Assembly (NCBI RefSeq): GCF_039528515.1
Contig: NZ_BAAALT010000004.1
Span: forward strand, 4,478-68,477
Reading direction: 5' to 3'
Source of the DNA: Luedemannella flava
GTDB taxonomy: Bacteria > Actinomycetota > Actinomycetes > Mycobacteriales > Micromonosporaceae
DNA length: 64,000 bases
A model generated the notes under the pieces. The model saw only the letters and a list, made by a program, of their open reading frames with translations. It was not told where the DNA came from and did no database searches. How positions within the stretch are numbered: position 1 is the stretch's first letter; every line of letters starts with the position of its first letter. The translations under genes were made by a program, and so were the position numbers. Positions 33,689 to 41,819 of this stretch are shown one piece after another.

Positions 33689-34437
33689 TCTCGGCTCCCT
33701 TCCCGTTGGCCCACGTGAACTGCCTGCGCTCACCGCAGGCTGGCCGCGGGCAACGGTCGCGCGTACAACATTTGATAGACGTGAGAACGGTAGGTAACCC
33801 CGGATGGGCTGAGCAGGGGCTTTGGTCCCGGTTTTCGCCAGGAATTTCGACCGGCGCGTCGACCGAAGCCACTGCACGGGTCAACAACCAGTTCGACATG
33901 CCGGCAACCGCCATGTTCATGTCGCAAGTGGGTGTGGTCCGGTCCGGGTCACTATGGTGTCGGGTCCGACGCTCCGGCGGGCCAGATATGGATGACAGGA
34001 CGTCCGGCTTGCCTCCTGGCCACGGCGCCACTGTGGACGGTCAGCAGTCGGCGGTCGGCGCGGCATGGAACCACGGTCGACGACGCGTCACGTGAGCGTC
34101 GTAGAGTGCTGTCCACGCTGGCGGAGGCGCGCGATAGAGCTGCTGCTGTCCGAGGCGTGGCTGCGCCTGATCGACGAGCTGTGGCCGGACATCGACATCA
34201 GCGTCTCCATCGACGGGCCGCGCCACGCGAACCCGATCCGTGTGGACTTTCACGACCGGTCCACGTTCGATCACACGGCGGATCGTGTTGTACCTCAACC
34301 ACCACGGTCTCCCCACCTCTCCAGGCAACTGACCCGCAGGAGACCTGACACGGCGGACCAGCCATGTGCGATTCTGGAAGCGCGCTGACACCCAGCCACG
34401 ATCTCCGCTGCCTAGCGACCAGTAGTCCGCAGTGGGT
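33689..34437. other. Mostly non-coding, one doubtful frame
   Basis: About 750 bases. A plus-strand frame at 34065-34388 (107 codons) has coding-like third positions in its middle ('IELLLSEAWLRLIDELWPDIDISVSIDG...NPIRVDFHDRSTFDHTADRVV') but no recognisable family and poor ends. It may be a relic or a small hypothetical gene. The rest shows nothing I can name. Confidence 0.35.
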
Positions 34438-34959
34438 TCACGGTCTTGTCGCCATCGCCAGCGCGGCGGCCACGCGGTCGGCGGCGTCGCGCCACGGCAC
34501 TGCGGCGACCACGGGGACGTCGGCAGCGGACGCGCGTCGCGTCAGTTCCGCGCCGACCAGGCGTGACACCTCCGCGCGCAGTCGCTGCTCGCCGGGGCCT
34601 GGCTCCCGTGCGGCGTAGTTCGCAACGAGCCTCGCGGTGTCGGGCTCGGCGAGCACCACGGCCCGTACCCCCGGATGTTGCGCAAAGTCCGGCAGCAGGT
34701 AATCGCCCTCAAGGGTGACTGGGTCCAGGTTCTCCGCATGCTCCCGCACGATGGCTTCGAACGCCGGCCGCAGTACCTCGGCCACGCTGAGGTGCAACTG
34801 CGCGATCCTGGCTGGCGGCCACTCACCCGCCTCCGGGTGGGCATCCCAGTAATGCAGCTCGGGCTGCTGTTGCGTGGTGGTCATCGCCCGCAGTCCTGTG
34901 ACGACGTCGTCAGCCGGAACCAGGGGTACGCCGTGCAGCGCGGCCAACGCGATTGCCAC
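34438..34959 (-). pseudogene. P-loop ATP-binding protein with a lost start
   Basis: 173 codons from the first usable GTG: 'VAIALAALHGVPLVPADDVVTGLRAM', 'ELHYWDAHPEAGEWPPARIAQLHLSVAEVLRPAFEAIV' and 'PVTLEGDYLLPDF'. This is a small nucleotide-kinase-like AAA protein of unknown substrate. The Walker A sequence 'CGASGVGKTS' is encoded in the same frame just upstream (34958-34990). No start codon lies between it and an in-frame TAG (35014-35016), whereas a start-like GTG run sits in another frame. So a small frameshift has cut off the start, or an unusual start is used. As annotated from the GTG, the protein would lack its P-loop and be inactive. Confidence 0.55.
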
Positions 34960-35112
34960 GCTCGTCTTGCCGACGCCTGACGCGCCACACCACCGCCACC
35001 GTCCACTCGCGACCTATGCTGAGATTGTCGCGGGTGCAGCTCCATCCGCCCAGCCGACTCTTGACATGACACGACCGGCGGGCCGCCTAGCGGCCCGCCG
35101 GGTTCCATCCAC

Positions 35113-35361
35113 TTACGCTCCGCGCAGCACCCGCAGGCGCTTGTGGTACTCGTCCTCGTCGATCTCGCCGCGCGCGTACCGGTCGGCGAGCACCCGCTGT
35201 GCCCCGTCGTCCCGGGTCGCCCTGTCTGCTGGTCGGTCGGTCCGGCGCAGCGCGTAGTACAGCAGCGCGGCGCCGCCGATCAGGAGCAGCCAGATGAGTA
35301 CGGTGTTCATCCCCATGAACAGCGGCCCCCAACCCGCCATCCCGTGCCAGGACCGGTCCAT
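35113..35361 (-). CDS. SHOCT-domain small membrane protein
   Basis: 82 residues. One membrane segment (~20-41, 'TVLIWLLLIGGAALLYYAL'), a charged linker, and a C-terminal SHOCT motif 'AQRVLADRYARGEIDEDEYHKRLRVL'. SHOCT modules occur in many small actinobacterial membrane proteins, often in stress or hypoxia loci; function unknown. The ATG at 35361 follows GAGGTGAGAG. It looks intact. Confidence 0.85.
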   Translation of the reverse strand: MDRSWHGMAGWGPLFMGMNTVLIWLLLIGGAALLYYALRRTDRPADRATRDDGAQRVLADRYARGEIDEDEYHKRLRVLRGA

Positions 35362-35572
35362 CGCGCTCTCACCTCACCTCGGACGTCATGGATATCCGAT
35401 TTCATGGTGACCCGAGGGCATCACCCGTAGCAGGGGACTTGGGCTCTCATCGGCAGGACCATCGGCGACGGGCGGGGCGAAGGTCCCGGTTGATGCGGCG
35501 GCCGGCCCTTTCAGCGAGCGGTAACCGGTGTCACCGTGAGGTGGGACCCTTCGCGACCAGGGAGGAGACGTC

Positions 35573-35863
35573 ATGCGCGTGATGGTCTGCGCCGCCAGCA
35601 AACACGGCGAGCGGCCGGTATGGCTATTCTCCAGCGGGCCGATCGGCGACCCGCCGAAACCGGACGAGCACCCGGTCGACGCCGGCTCGGCCGTGATGCT
35701 GGCCAGAGCCCGTCAGCACCGGGTGTTCGCGGGGAGGCTCGACCGTGACCGGCTCGGTCTCGGCGAGCGGGCGGTCGTCGCGGCCCTGGGGGCGCCGCTC
35801 GGCGATTACCGGAACTGGGCGGAGGCGGAAGCCAACCTGGGTGACCGTCCGTTCTTGAGCTGA
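35573..35863 (+). pseudogene. Flavodoxin-domain protein with internal deletion
   Basis: 96 codons starting at an ATG behind GGAGGAG. The first ten residues 'MRVMVCAASKHG' are the flavodoxin FMN-phosphate loop. The frame then jumps straight to 'RPVWLFSSGPIGDPPKPDEHPVDAG' and 'HRVFAGRLDRDRLGLGERAVVAALGAPLGDYRNWAEAEANL', which are the middle and end of the same fold. About 60 residues that normally lie between are missing, in frame. A ~160-residue flavodoxin of this kind is common in actinobacterial dormancy loci. The product may be made but cannot fold as a full flavodoxin. Confidence 0.7.
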
Positions 35864-35963
35864 CACATGTGGACTCGCTGCGGCGGTCGAAGCGGATAAC
35901 CCCGGACGTCGCTGACGTGCTTCCGTCCGGGCGGTGGTGCTGCCACCGCCCGGACGGACCCGG

Positions 35964-38369
35964 TCAGGACGGGCTGCCGACCGCCCAGTCGCGTACCTCG
36001 GGCATGTCCTCGAGGTGCTCCACGACATACGCCTCGTGGCGCGCCAGTTGGGCCTCGCACCACGCCTTCAGGTCGGCTGCGCCGCGGGGGAGCCGCTTGG
36101 CGTTGTTGATCGCGTCCATCACGAGGTGGTACCGCGAGGTCCGGTTGCGGACCGTCATGTCGAACGGTGTCGTGGTGGTGCCCTGTTCGATGAAGCCGCG
36201 CACGCGGAACCGGTCGGCGTCCGGACGGCCGTGAACGAGCTGGTGGATGGCGCCGGGGTAGCCGTGGAACGCGAAGACCACGTCGACGGTGTCGGTGAAC
36301 AGCTCCGTGAACTGGATCTCGCTCATGCCGTGCGGGTGGTCCTTGGGACGCGACAGCGTCATGAGGTTGACCACGTTGACCACGCGGACCCGCATGTCGG
36401 GCAGCCGTTCCCGCAGGATCTGGGCGGCGGCGACGGTTTCCATAGTGACCACGTCGCCGGCGCAGGCCAGGACGATGTCGGGGTCGCGGGTGCCGTCGTC
36501 GGTGCCCGCCCATTCCCACACGCCGGCGCCCCGGGTGCAGTGCTCGACCGCCTCGTCCATCGTGAGCCACTGCAACTGCGGCTGCTTGTCGATGACGATC
36601 AGGTTGATGTACGAGCGGGACCGGAAGCAGTGGTCCGCGACGGACAGCAGGGTGTTGGCGTCCGGCGGCAGGTACACCCGGGCGACGTCGCCGCGCTGGG
36701 TGAGCACGACCTGGATCAGCCCGGGGCCCTGGTGGGAGAACCCGTTGTGGTCGTTACGCCAGGCCGTCGAGGTGAGCAGCACGTTCAGGCTGGGCACCTT
36801 GGCCCGCCACGGAAGGTGTTTGGCCTCCTGCAGCCACTTGCCGTGCTGCACGGTCTGCGAGGCGCTGACCATGGCGAACGCCTCGTACGTGGCGAACATG
36901 CCGTGCCGGCCGGTGAGGTTGTAACCTTCCAGCCAGCCGTGGCAGCTGTGCTCGGAGAGCACCTCCATGACGCGCCCGTCGCGGCTGATGGCGACGTCGT
37001 CGGGCGTCACGTGCTCCATGAACGCGCGGTCGGACACCTCGAACACCGCGCCGAGCCGGTTGCTGTTCGTCTCGTCGGGGCAGAACAGCCGGAACCGGTC
37101 GGGGTTGCGGGTGTAGATGTCGCGCATCAGCTCGCCGAGCTTGCGGGTCGACTCGGCCCGGCTGGTCCCGGGGCTGTCGACCTTGATCTCGTAGTCGCGG
37201 AAGTCGGGCAGGTCCAGGTCGCGGGTGAGCAGGCCGCCGTTCGCGTGCGGGCTCGCGCTCATCCGCAGGTCGCCTTCCGGCGCTTCGTCGCGGACGAGCG
37301 CGGTGGGCGCGCCGGCCGCGTCGAAGAGTTCCTCCGGACGGTACGAGCGCAGCCAGCTCTCCAGGATCGCCAGATGCTCGGCGTTGTCGCGCACCCCCGA
37401 CAGGGGCACCTGGTGCGACCGCCACGTGCCGGTCACCGTCACGCCGTCGACCTCGGCCGGTCCCGTCCAGCCCTTCGGGGAGCGCAGGATGATCATCGGC
37501 CAGGTGGGGCGGGGTCCGGCGTCACTGCCCTCGCGGGCGGCGGTCTGAATGTCGCGGATGCGCCCCCAGGCCTGGGCGAGCGCCGCGGCGAACCGCAGGT
37601 GCATGCCGGGCAGGTCCTCTCCCTCGACCTCGATCACCTCGTACCCGTGCCCGCGCATCAGGTCGCGGACCTCGGCCGGGTCCTTGCGCGCCAGCACGGC
37701 CGGTCCGGAGATCTTCGCGCCGTTGAGGTGCAGGATCGGCAGCACGGCACCGTCGTGTGCCGGGTTGATGAAGGAGATGCCCTTCCAGGAGCCCTCCAAC
37801 GGACCGGTCTCCGCCTCACCGTCGCCCACCACGGCGATCGCGAGCAGGTCCGGGTTGTCCATCACGGCGCCGAAGGCGTGCACCAGCACGTACCCCAGTT
37901 CGCCGCCCTCGTGGATCGAGCCGGGTGTGGTCACCGAGACGTGGCTGGGAATGCCGCCCGGACTGGAGAACTGGCGGAACAACCGCAGCATCCCGGCCTC
38001 GTCCTGGGTGACCGCCGGGTACACGTCGGTGTAGGTCCCCTCGAGGTAGCCGGCCGCGACGAGGGCCGGCCCGCCGTGCCCGGGTCCGGCGAGGTAGATG
38101 GCCTGCTGGCCGGTGAGCCGGATCAGCCGGGAGACGTGCGCGTAGACCAGCGACAGGCCCGGGCTGGTGCCCCAGTGACCGAGCAGTCGCGGCTTGATGT
38201 GCGCTGCGGTCAACGGCTCCCGGAGCAGCGGATTTCCCTGCAGGTAGATCTGGCCGATCGTGAGGTAGTTGTTGGCGCGCCACCAGGCGTCGAGGCCAGC
38301 GACCTCAGCTTCGGTGGGTTCCGCCAGGCTCGACAACAGGTCAGTACGGCCATCGGCAATGGTGGTCAC
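35964..38369 (-). CDS. xfp: Phosphoketolase (xylulose-5-P/fructose-6-P)
   Basis: 801 residues, full length. A thiamine diphosphate enzyme that splits xylulose 5-phosphate (and often fructose 6-phosphate) with phosphate to give acetyl phosphate plus a triose- or tetrose-phosphate. Visible are 'ANNYLTIGQIYLQGNPLLREPL', 'GHWGTSPGLSLVYAHVSRLI', 'AGPGHGGPALVAAGYLEGTY', the ThDP motif 'VVGDGEAETGPLEGSWKGISFINPAHDGAVLPILHLNGAKI' and 'FCPDETNSNRL'. The GTG at 38369 follows GGGAGAGG. Acetyl phosphate can feed acetate kinase for ATP without oxygen, which fits the fermentative and hypoxia theme of the neighbourhood. Both flanking genes are broken, but this one is intact. Confidence 0.95.
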   Translation of the reverse strand: MTTIADGRTDLLSSLAEPTEAEVAGLDAWWRANNYLTIGQIYLQGNPLLREPLTAAHIKPRLLGHWGTSPGLSLVYAHVSRLIRLTGQQAIYLAGPGHGGPALVAAGYLEGTYTDVYPAVTQDEAGMLRLFRQFSSPGGIPSHVSVTTPGSIHEGGELGYVLVHAFGAVMDNPDLLAIAVVGDGEAETGPLEGSWKGISFINPAHDGAVLPILHLNGAKISGPAVLARKDPAEVRDLMRGHGYEVIEVEGEDLPGMHLRFAAALAQAWGRIRDIQTAAREGSDAGPRPTWPMIILRSPKGWTGPAEVDGVTVTGTWRSHQVPLSGVRDNAEHLAILESWLRSYRPEELFDAAGAPTALVRDEAPEGDLRMSASPHANGGLLTRDLDLPDFRDYEIKVDSPGTSRAESTRKLGELMRDIYTRNPDRFRLFCPDETNSNRLGAVFEVSDRAFMEHVTPDDVAISRDGRVMEVLSEHSCHGWLEGYNLTGRHGMFATYEAFAMVSASQTVQHGKWLQEAKHLPWRAKVPSLNVLLTSTAWRNDHNGFSHQGPGLIQVVLTQRGDVARVYLPPDANTLLSVADHCFRSRSYINLIVIDKQPQLQWLTMDEAVEHCTRGAGVWEWAGTDDGTRDPDIVLACAGDVVTMETVAAAQILRERLPDMRVRVVNVVNLMTLSRPKDHPHGMSEIQFTELFTDTVDVVFAFHGYPGAIHQLVHGRPDADRFRVRGFIEQGTTTTPFDMTVRNRTSRYHLVMDAINNAKRLPRGAADLKAWCEAQLARHEAYVVEHLEDMPEVRDWAVGSPS

Positions 38370-38491
38370 GGTGTTCCTCTCCCGCAAAGTCGCCCGTTGG
38401 CCCGCCATCGGGGCACATGGCGAGCGTAACCACCACGCCGTATGCGCGGAGGGGCCCAAAGCCTCTGAAGCCCAAGTGCCGATCGGATCGT

Positions 38492-38839
38492 TCAGGATGG
38501 TTCGGCGTGGGCCGGTGCGCCCGGCTCCGTCGAGCCCGTCGTTTGCTCGTACTGATCTGGTAAGACAACGATCGGGCATGTCACGTTCCGAACGCACTCC
38601 TCCGTCACGGAGCCGAGCACGGTGTGCCACGTTCGGCTGTGTCCGTGACTGCCGAGTACGAGCAGGTCCGCTCTGCGGGCGGCCGCGGTCAGCACGGTCG
38701 CGGCGCGGCCTCCCCACCTCGGTAGCGATGGGCACTCCACCGCGTTGGAACGCCGGAAGTTCTTCGATCTCACGGGCGAGTAGCTGCTCGGCGTACTCGC
38801 GGGCCTGCGCGACGCTGAGTGGCGCGCTGTGTTCATCAC
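38492..38839 (-). pseudogene. Universal stress protein relic
   Basis: The C-terminal UspA half is clear: 'AATVLTAAARRADLLVLGSHGHSRTWHTVLGSVTEECVRNVTCPIVVLP', including the G-2x-G-9x-G(S/T) type ATP-binding pattern. Upstream, the matching helix ('PLSVAQAREYAEQLLAREIEELPAFQRGGVPIATEVG') is in a different frame. The start ATG with its GGAGG site (near 38840) runs into out-of-frame codons. Most of the N-terminal half is deleted and a frameshift splits the rest. Confidence 0.7.
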
Positions 38840-39040
38840 TGTGCCTCCTTCGCGAGCATGTAGCTGGCCGGATGCAACCTCAGTCGAACGCCGGGCGGTG
38901 CCCGGCGCCAGGGACTTCGGTCCTGGTCACCGGCACCTCACAGGGCAGGTCGACCGGCTCCACCGACTCGATCTCAACTCCAGCAACTACACCCGCGCCG
39001 GGCCGGCCGACACGCTGTGATCGGTCCAGCGTCCCTGTGA

Positions 39041-39259
39041 CTACGTTGCGGGCGGCACCGCCGTTGGCATGAGGCTGAAGGCGCTTTCCTCCTCCTTCAT
39101 GTTGTGCAGCCGCAGGATCGGCGGCAGCGCCCGCAGGGCGAGCGCGATCGCCACGATGTCGATCGCCTCCTGGGCCAGCGCACCGACGGCCGGGGGCAGC
39201 AGGCCCACCTCGGCGGCCGCCATGCCGATCAGCGACAGGCCCATACCGACCACCACCAC
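39041..39259 (-). pseudogene. P-type metal ATPase, C-terminal fragment
   Basis: 72 codons: 'VVVGMGLSLIGMAAAEVGLLPPAVGALAQEAIDIVAIALALRALPPILRL', the last two membrane helices of a heavy-metal P-type ATPase, then a short tail. The phosphorylation (DKTGT) and nucleotide domains are absent. On its upstream side the sequence breaks off at about 39300 and the opposite-strand GH6 relic begins, so a deletion or rearrangement joined the two. Confidence 0.6.
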
Positions 39260-39317
39260 ACGGCGATTTTGACGACCGCGGACCAGGCCGCCGCGACCGG
39301 CGGCACGGCCGGAAGCC

Positions 39318-40301
39318 AGAGCAGGTCACGATCACCTTGGTGATCTACGACCTGCCCAACCGCGACTGCTCGGCCCTGGCATCCAACGGTGAGCTGCTCA
39401 TCGCCAACAACGGCCTGGCCCGCTACAAGGCCGAGTACATCGACCCGATCGTGACGATCCTCAAGCAGCCGAAGTACTCGAGCCTGCGTATTGTCACGGT
39501 CGTCGAGCCGGACTCGCTGCCAACCTGGTGACGAACCTGAGCTTCCCCAAGTGCGCCGAGGCGCAGTCGACGGGGGCGTACATGGCTGGTGTCGCGTACG
39601 CGCTCGAACAGCTGCACTCGGTGAGCAACGTCTACACGTACGTGGACATGGCCCACTCCGGCTGGCTGGGGTGGGACAGCAACCTCAACCCGACCGTGCA
39701 GCTGTTCACCGACCTCGCCACGCAGGCCGGTGGCTTCGCGGCGATCGACGGGTTCATCTCGAACACCGCCAACACCACGCCCACCATCGAGCCGTACATG
39801 ACCGCCACCCAGATGGTCGGCGGCAACCCCGTCCGCTCGGCGAAGTACTACCAGTGGAACCAGTACATCGACGAGCAGAGCTACGCCCTGGCCATGCGTA
39901 CGGCCCTGATCGCCAAGGGCTATCCGACGACCCTGGGCGTGCTCATCGACACCAGCCGCAACGGGTGGGGCGGCTCAGCCCGACCGACCGGGCCGAGCAC
40001 CTCGACGTCGCTGGAAACGTTCGTCGACGAGACCCGCATCGACCGGCGGTTCCACCGGGGCAACTGGTGCAACCCGTCCGGGGCGGGCCTCGGCGAGCGG
40101 CCGAAACCGGACGGGGCGAGCACCGACATCCCGAATGACGGGGGCAAGAAGTTCGACCGGATGTGCGACCCGACGTACACCGGAAACGCGCTCAACGGCA
40201 ACAGCCCGACCGGGGCGCAGCCCGACGCGCCGCTGTCCGGCCAGTGGTTCGCGACCCAGTTCGCGCAGCTGGTGCAGAACGCCTATCCTCCGGTCTCCTG
40301 A
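39318..40301 (+). pseudogene. GH6 cellulase/cellobiohydrolase, truncated and frameshifted
   Basis: The C-terminal ~325 residues of a glycoside hydrolase family 6 catalytic domain: 'TLVIYDLPNRDCSALASNGE', 'LRIVTVVEPDSLP', then 'NLVTNLSFPKCAEAQSTGAYMAGVAYALEQL', 'VYTYVDMAHSGWLGWDSN', 'GFISNTANTTP' and 'VLIDTSRNGWGGSARPTGP'. The first ~100 residues, with signal peptide, are missing. One base is lost at about 39520-39522, so the first frame stops at 39529-39531 and the second continues. The family cleaves beta-1,4-glucan. No carbohydrate-binding module follows. A strong hairpin terminator lies just after the stop. Confidence 0.8.
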
Positions 40302-40306
40302 CCGGC

Positions 40307-40342
40307 GCGTCGGGCCGCCGCGCCCACTCGGCGGCCCGACGC
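40307..40342 (+). terminator. Strong hairpin terminator
   Basis: Perfect 13-base arms (40307-40319, 40330-40342) with a 10-base loop, beginning six bases after the GH6 stop codon. Confidence 0.75.
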
Positions 40343-40395
40343 GATAGGCGGCACCCGGACAGTGTGCGCCGGTCCTCCGTTCTCAGGGCCCTCAG

Positions 40396-40560
40396 GCGAT
40401 CATCGCGGCCGCCCGCGCCGTGAGCGTGAGGCCAACGATCAGGACCAGGCCGGCCGTCGCGACCCGCGAGGTATGCCGCCATGAGCGCCGTAACGACCAG
40501 CGGGACGGCGACCTGCCGAAGCTGGGCCGCCGCCGCACGTGTTCGTCAGCCGATCTGGTG
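40396..40560 (-). pseudogene. Membrane-protein C-terminal relic
   Basis: A minus-strand frame without a start ends in one hydrophobic segment 'TSRVATAGLVLIVGLTLTARAAAMIA' before a stop near 40396. It looks like the last helix of a lost membrane protein; no family can be named. Confidence 0.3.
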
Positions 40561-40586
40561 CACGGTCCACCGCATAGCCCCGGCCT

Positions 40587-41063
40587 CTACACCCGCTTGG
40601 GGACCTTGCCCGTGCGCGTGAACACGAACCGCATCACCTTGTGCGCGCCGTCGGCGGTGGGGTCGAACATCAGCGGGCAACCGCCGTCGATGACCGTGAT
40701 CCCCTGCTTGCGTCCGAACTCGGTGGCCGCGTCGGAGACGCTGCCTGCGCCGAACGAACGGTGCATCCACACGTACTTGATGCCCAGTTCGGCGCACTCG
40801 CGCATGGTCGCCTCGGCGTAATCGGGCCTGGTGCCGATCACCACTGCCTCGACCCCACCGGGCACCGATGCCAGATCCGGGTAACACCGATCGCCCGCGA
40901 CCTCGTTCGCGTTCGGATTGATTGCAGAGACCTCGTAGCCGCGCTCACGCAGTCGCTGGTATATAGCGTTGCTGCCGTGCCCCTGAGGATTGCGGGACAC
41001 TCCGGTCACTGCGATGCGGCGGTGCGCTAGGAACTCCGCGGCGGCCACCTTCACCGTCACCAT
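40587..41063 (-). CDS. CoA-binding Rossmann-domain protein
   Basis: 158 residues of the CoA_binding family (succinyl-CoA synthetase alpha-like N-domain, as in YccU). 'RRIAVTGVSRNPQGHGSNAIYQRLRERGYEVSAINPNANEVAGDRCYPDL' and 'GVEAVVIGTRPDYAEATMRECAELGIKYVWMHRSFGAGSVSDAATEFGRKQGITVIDGGCPLMF' are characteristic. The cellular role is unknown; members often sit in actinobacterial stress or hypoxia loci. The ATG at 41063 follows GAGAGGAGG. Looks intact. Confidence 0.88.
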   Translation of the reverse strand: MVTVKVAAAEFLAHRRIAVTGVSRNPQGHGSNAIYQRLRERGYEVSAINPNANEVAGDRCYPDLASVPGGVEAVVIGTRPDYAEATMRECAELGIKYVWMHRSFGAGSVSDAATEFGRKQGITVIDGGCPLMFDPTADGAHKVMRFVFTRTGKVPKRV

Positions 41064-41127
41064 GGGTCGCCTCCTCTCGATCCTTCTACGGTCGATCCGG
41101 CCCGCGTCGCTCGACAAGGGACGGACG

Positions 41128-41703
41128 TCACCCGGCATGGGGCCGGTCGACCCGGACCGGCCGGGGTCGCCAAAGCACGCCGATTGTCACGGCCCAGGCG
41201 TGCACCAGCCGGGTGATTGGCCAGATGGCCATCAGGGCGAGCGCGGCAAGCGTGTGCAACTGCATCAGCACCGGGACGCCCGTCATGAGCGACGCATCGG
41301 GCCGAAGCACCAGCACGCCGCGGAACCAGACCGCCACCGTCTCCCGGTAGTCGTGGCCCTGCCCGAGCATGTTCACCCCGGCCTTGGCCCAGAGGCCGAG
41401 CAGGACCACGACCGCCAGCAGGGCGTACATGACGACGTCCGTCGCGGTGCTGCTCCGGCGCAGCGCCGACAGGTGGACCCGGCGGGCCACGAGCAGCGCC
41501 AGCCCGGCGACGATAACGACGCCGGCCAACGTGCCCGCAGTGACCGAGATCAGGTGATAGAACCGGTCACTGATACCGAGTGCCGCCGTCCACCTGCGCG
41601 GCACCAACAGTCCCAGCACGTGACCAACGAACACCGTGATCACGCCCAGGTGGAGCAACGATGGTGCTCCGTGGGGCACAGTCATCTGATGACTGTTCCC
41701 CAC
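41128..41703 (-). pseudogene. narI: Respiratory nitrate reductase gamma subunit (NarI), N-terminally truncated
   Basis: 191 codons: 'PSLLHLGVITVFVGHVLGLLVPRRWTAALGISDRFYHLISVTAGTLAGVVIVAGL', 'GQGHDYRETVAVWFRGVLVLRPDASLMTGVPVLMQLHTLAALALMAIWPITRLVHAWAVTIGVLWRP'. These are helices 2-5 of the cytochrome b subunit, with later haem-ligand histidines present. The first ~45 residues, including helix 1, are gone. The frame begins inside a long inverted repeat at 41671-41703 and has no ribosome site. No narG, narH or narJ lies next to it. It is probably a relic of a deleted nar operon. Confidence 0.75.
41671..41703. repeat. 33-base near-perfect palindrome at a gene break
   Basis: 15-base arms (41671-41685 and 41689-41703) with one mismatch and a 3-base centre. 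It lies exactly where the narI relic loses its N-terminus and about 115 bases before the fucose operon. It may be a terminator or a deletion/rearrangement junction. Confidence 0.65.
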
Positions 41704-41777
41704 GGTGTGTGTCCGTCTGCGGCCTGTCCACAGTGAAGTGCGATTACTAGACGGCCCATCTTTGGTGGTCTATAAAG

Positions 41778-41788
41778 ACATCTGATGT
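41778..41788. promoter_or_regulatory. Putative GntR operator upstream of fucose operon
   Basis: The palindrome ACATCTGATGT (perfect around a central T) lies 31 bases before the first gene of the operon, preceded by 'GTCTATAAAG'. The closely related ACATCGGACGT with 'CTATAGAG' before it occurs in front of the GntR gene (48346-48356). The shared block suggests one regulator acting at both. Confidence 0.7.
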
Positions 41789-41819
41789 ACCCGCCACCGC
41801 GTACCACGGAAGGAGATTC

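Noticed and set aside
34065..34388. 107-codon hypothetical gene
   Set aside because: Middle part looks coding but the ends do not and no family is recognised; reported only as a doubtful frame in the intergenic entry.
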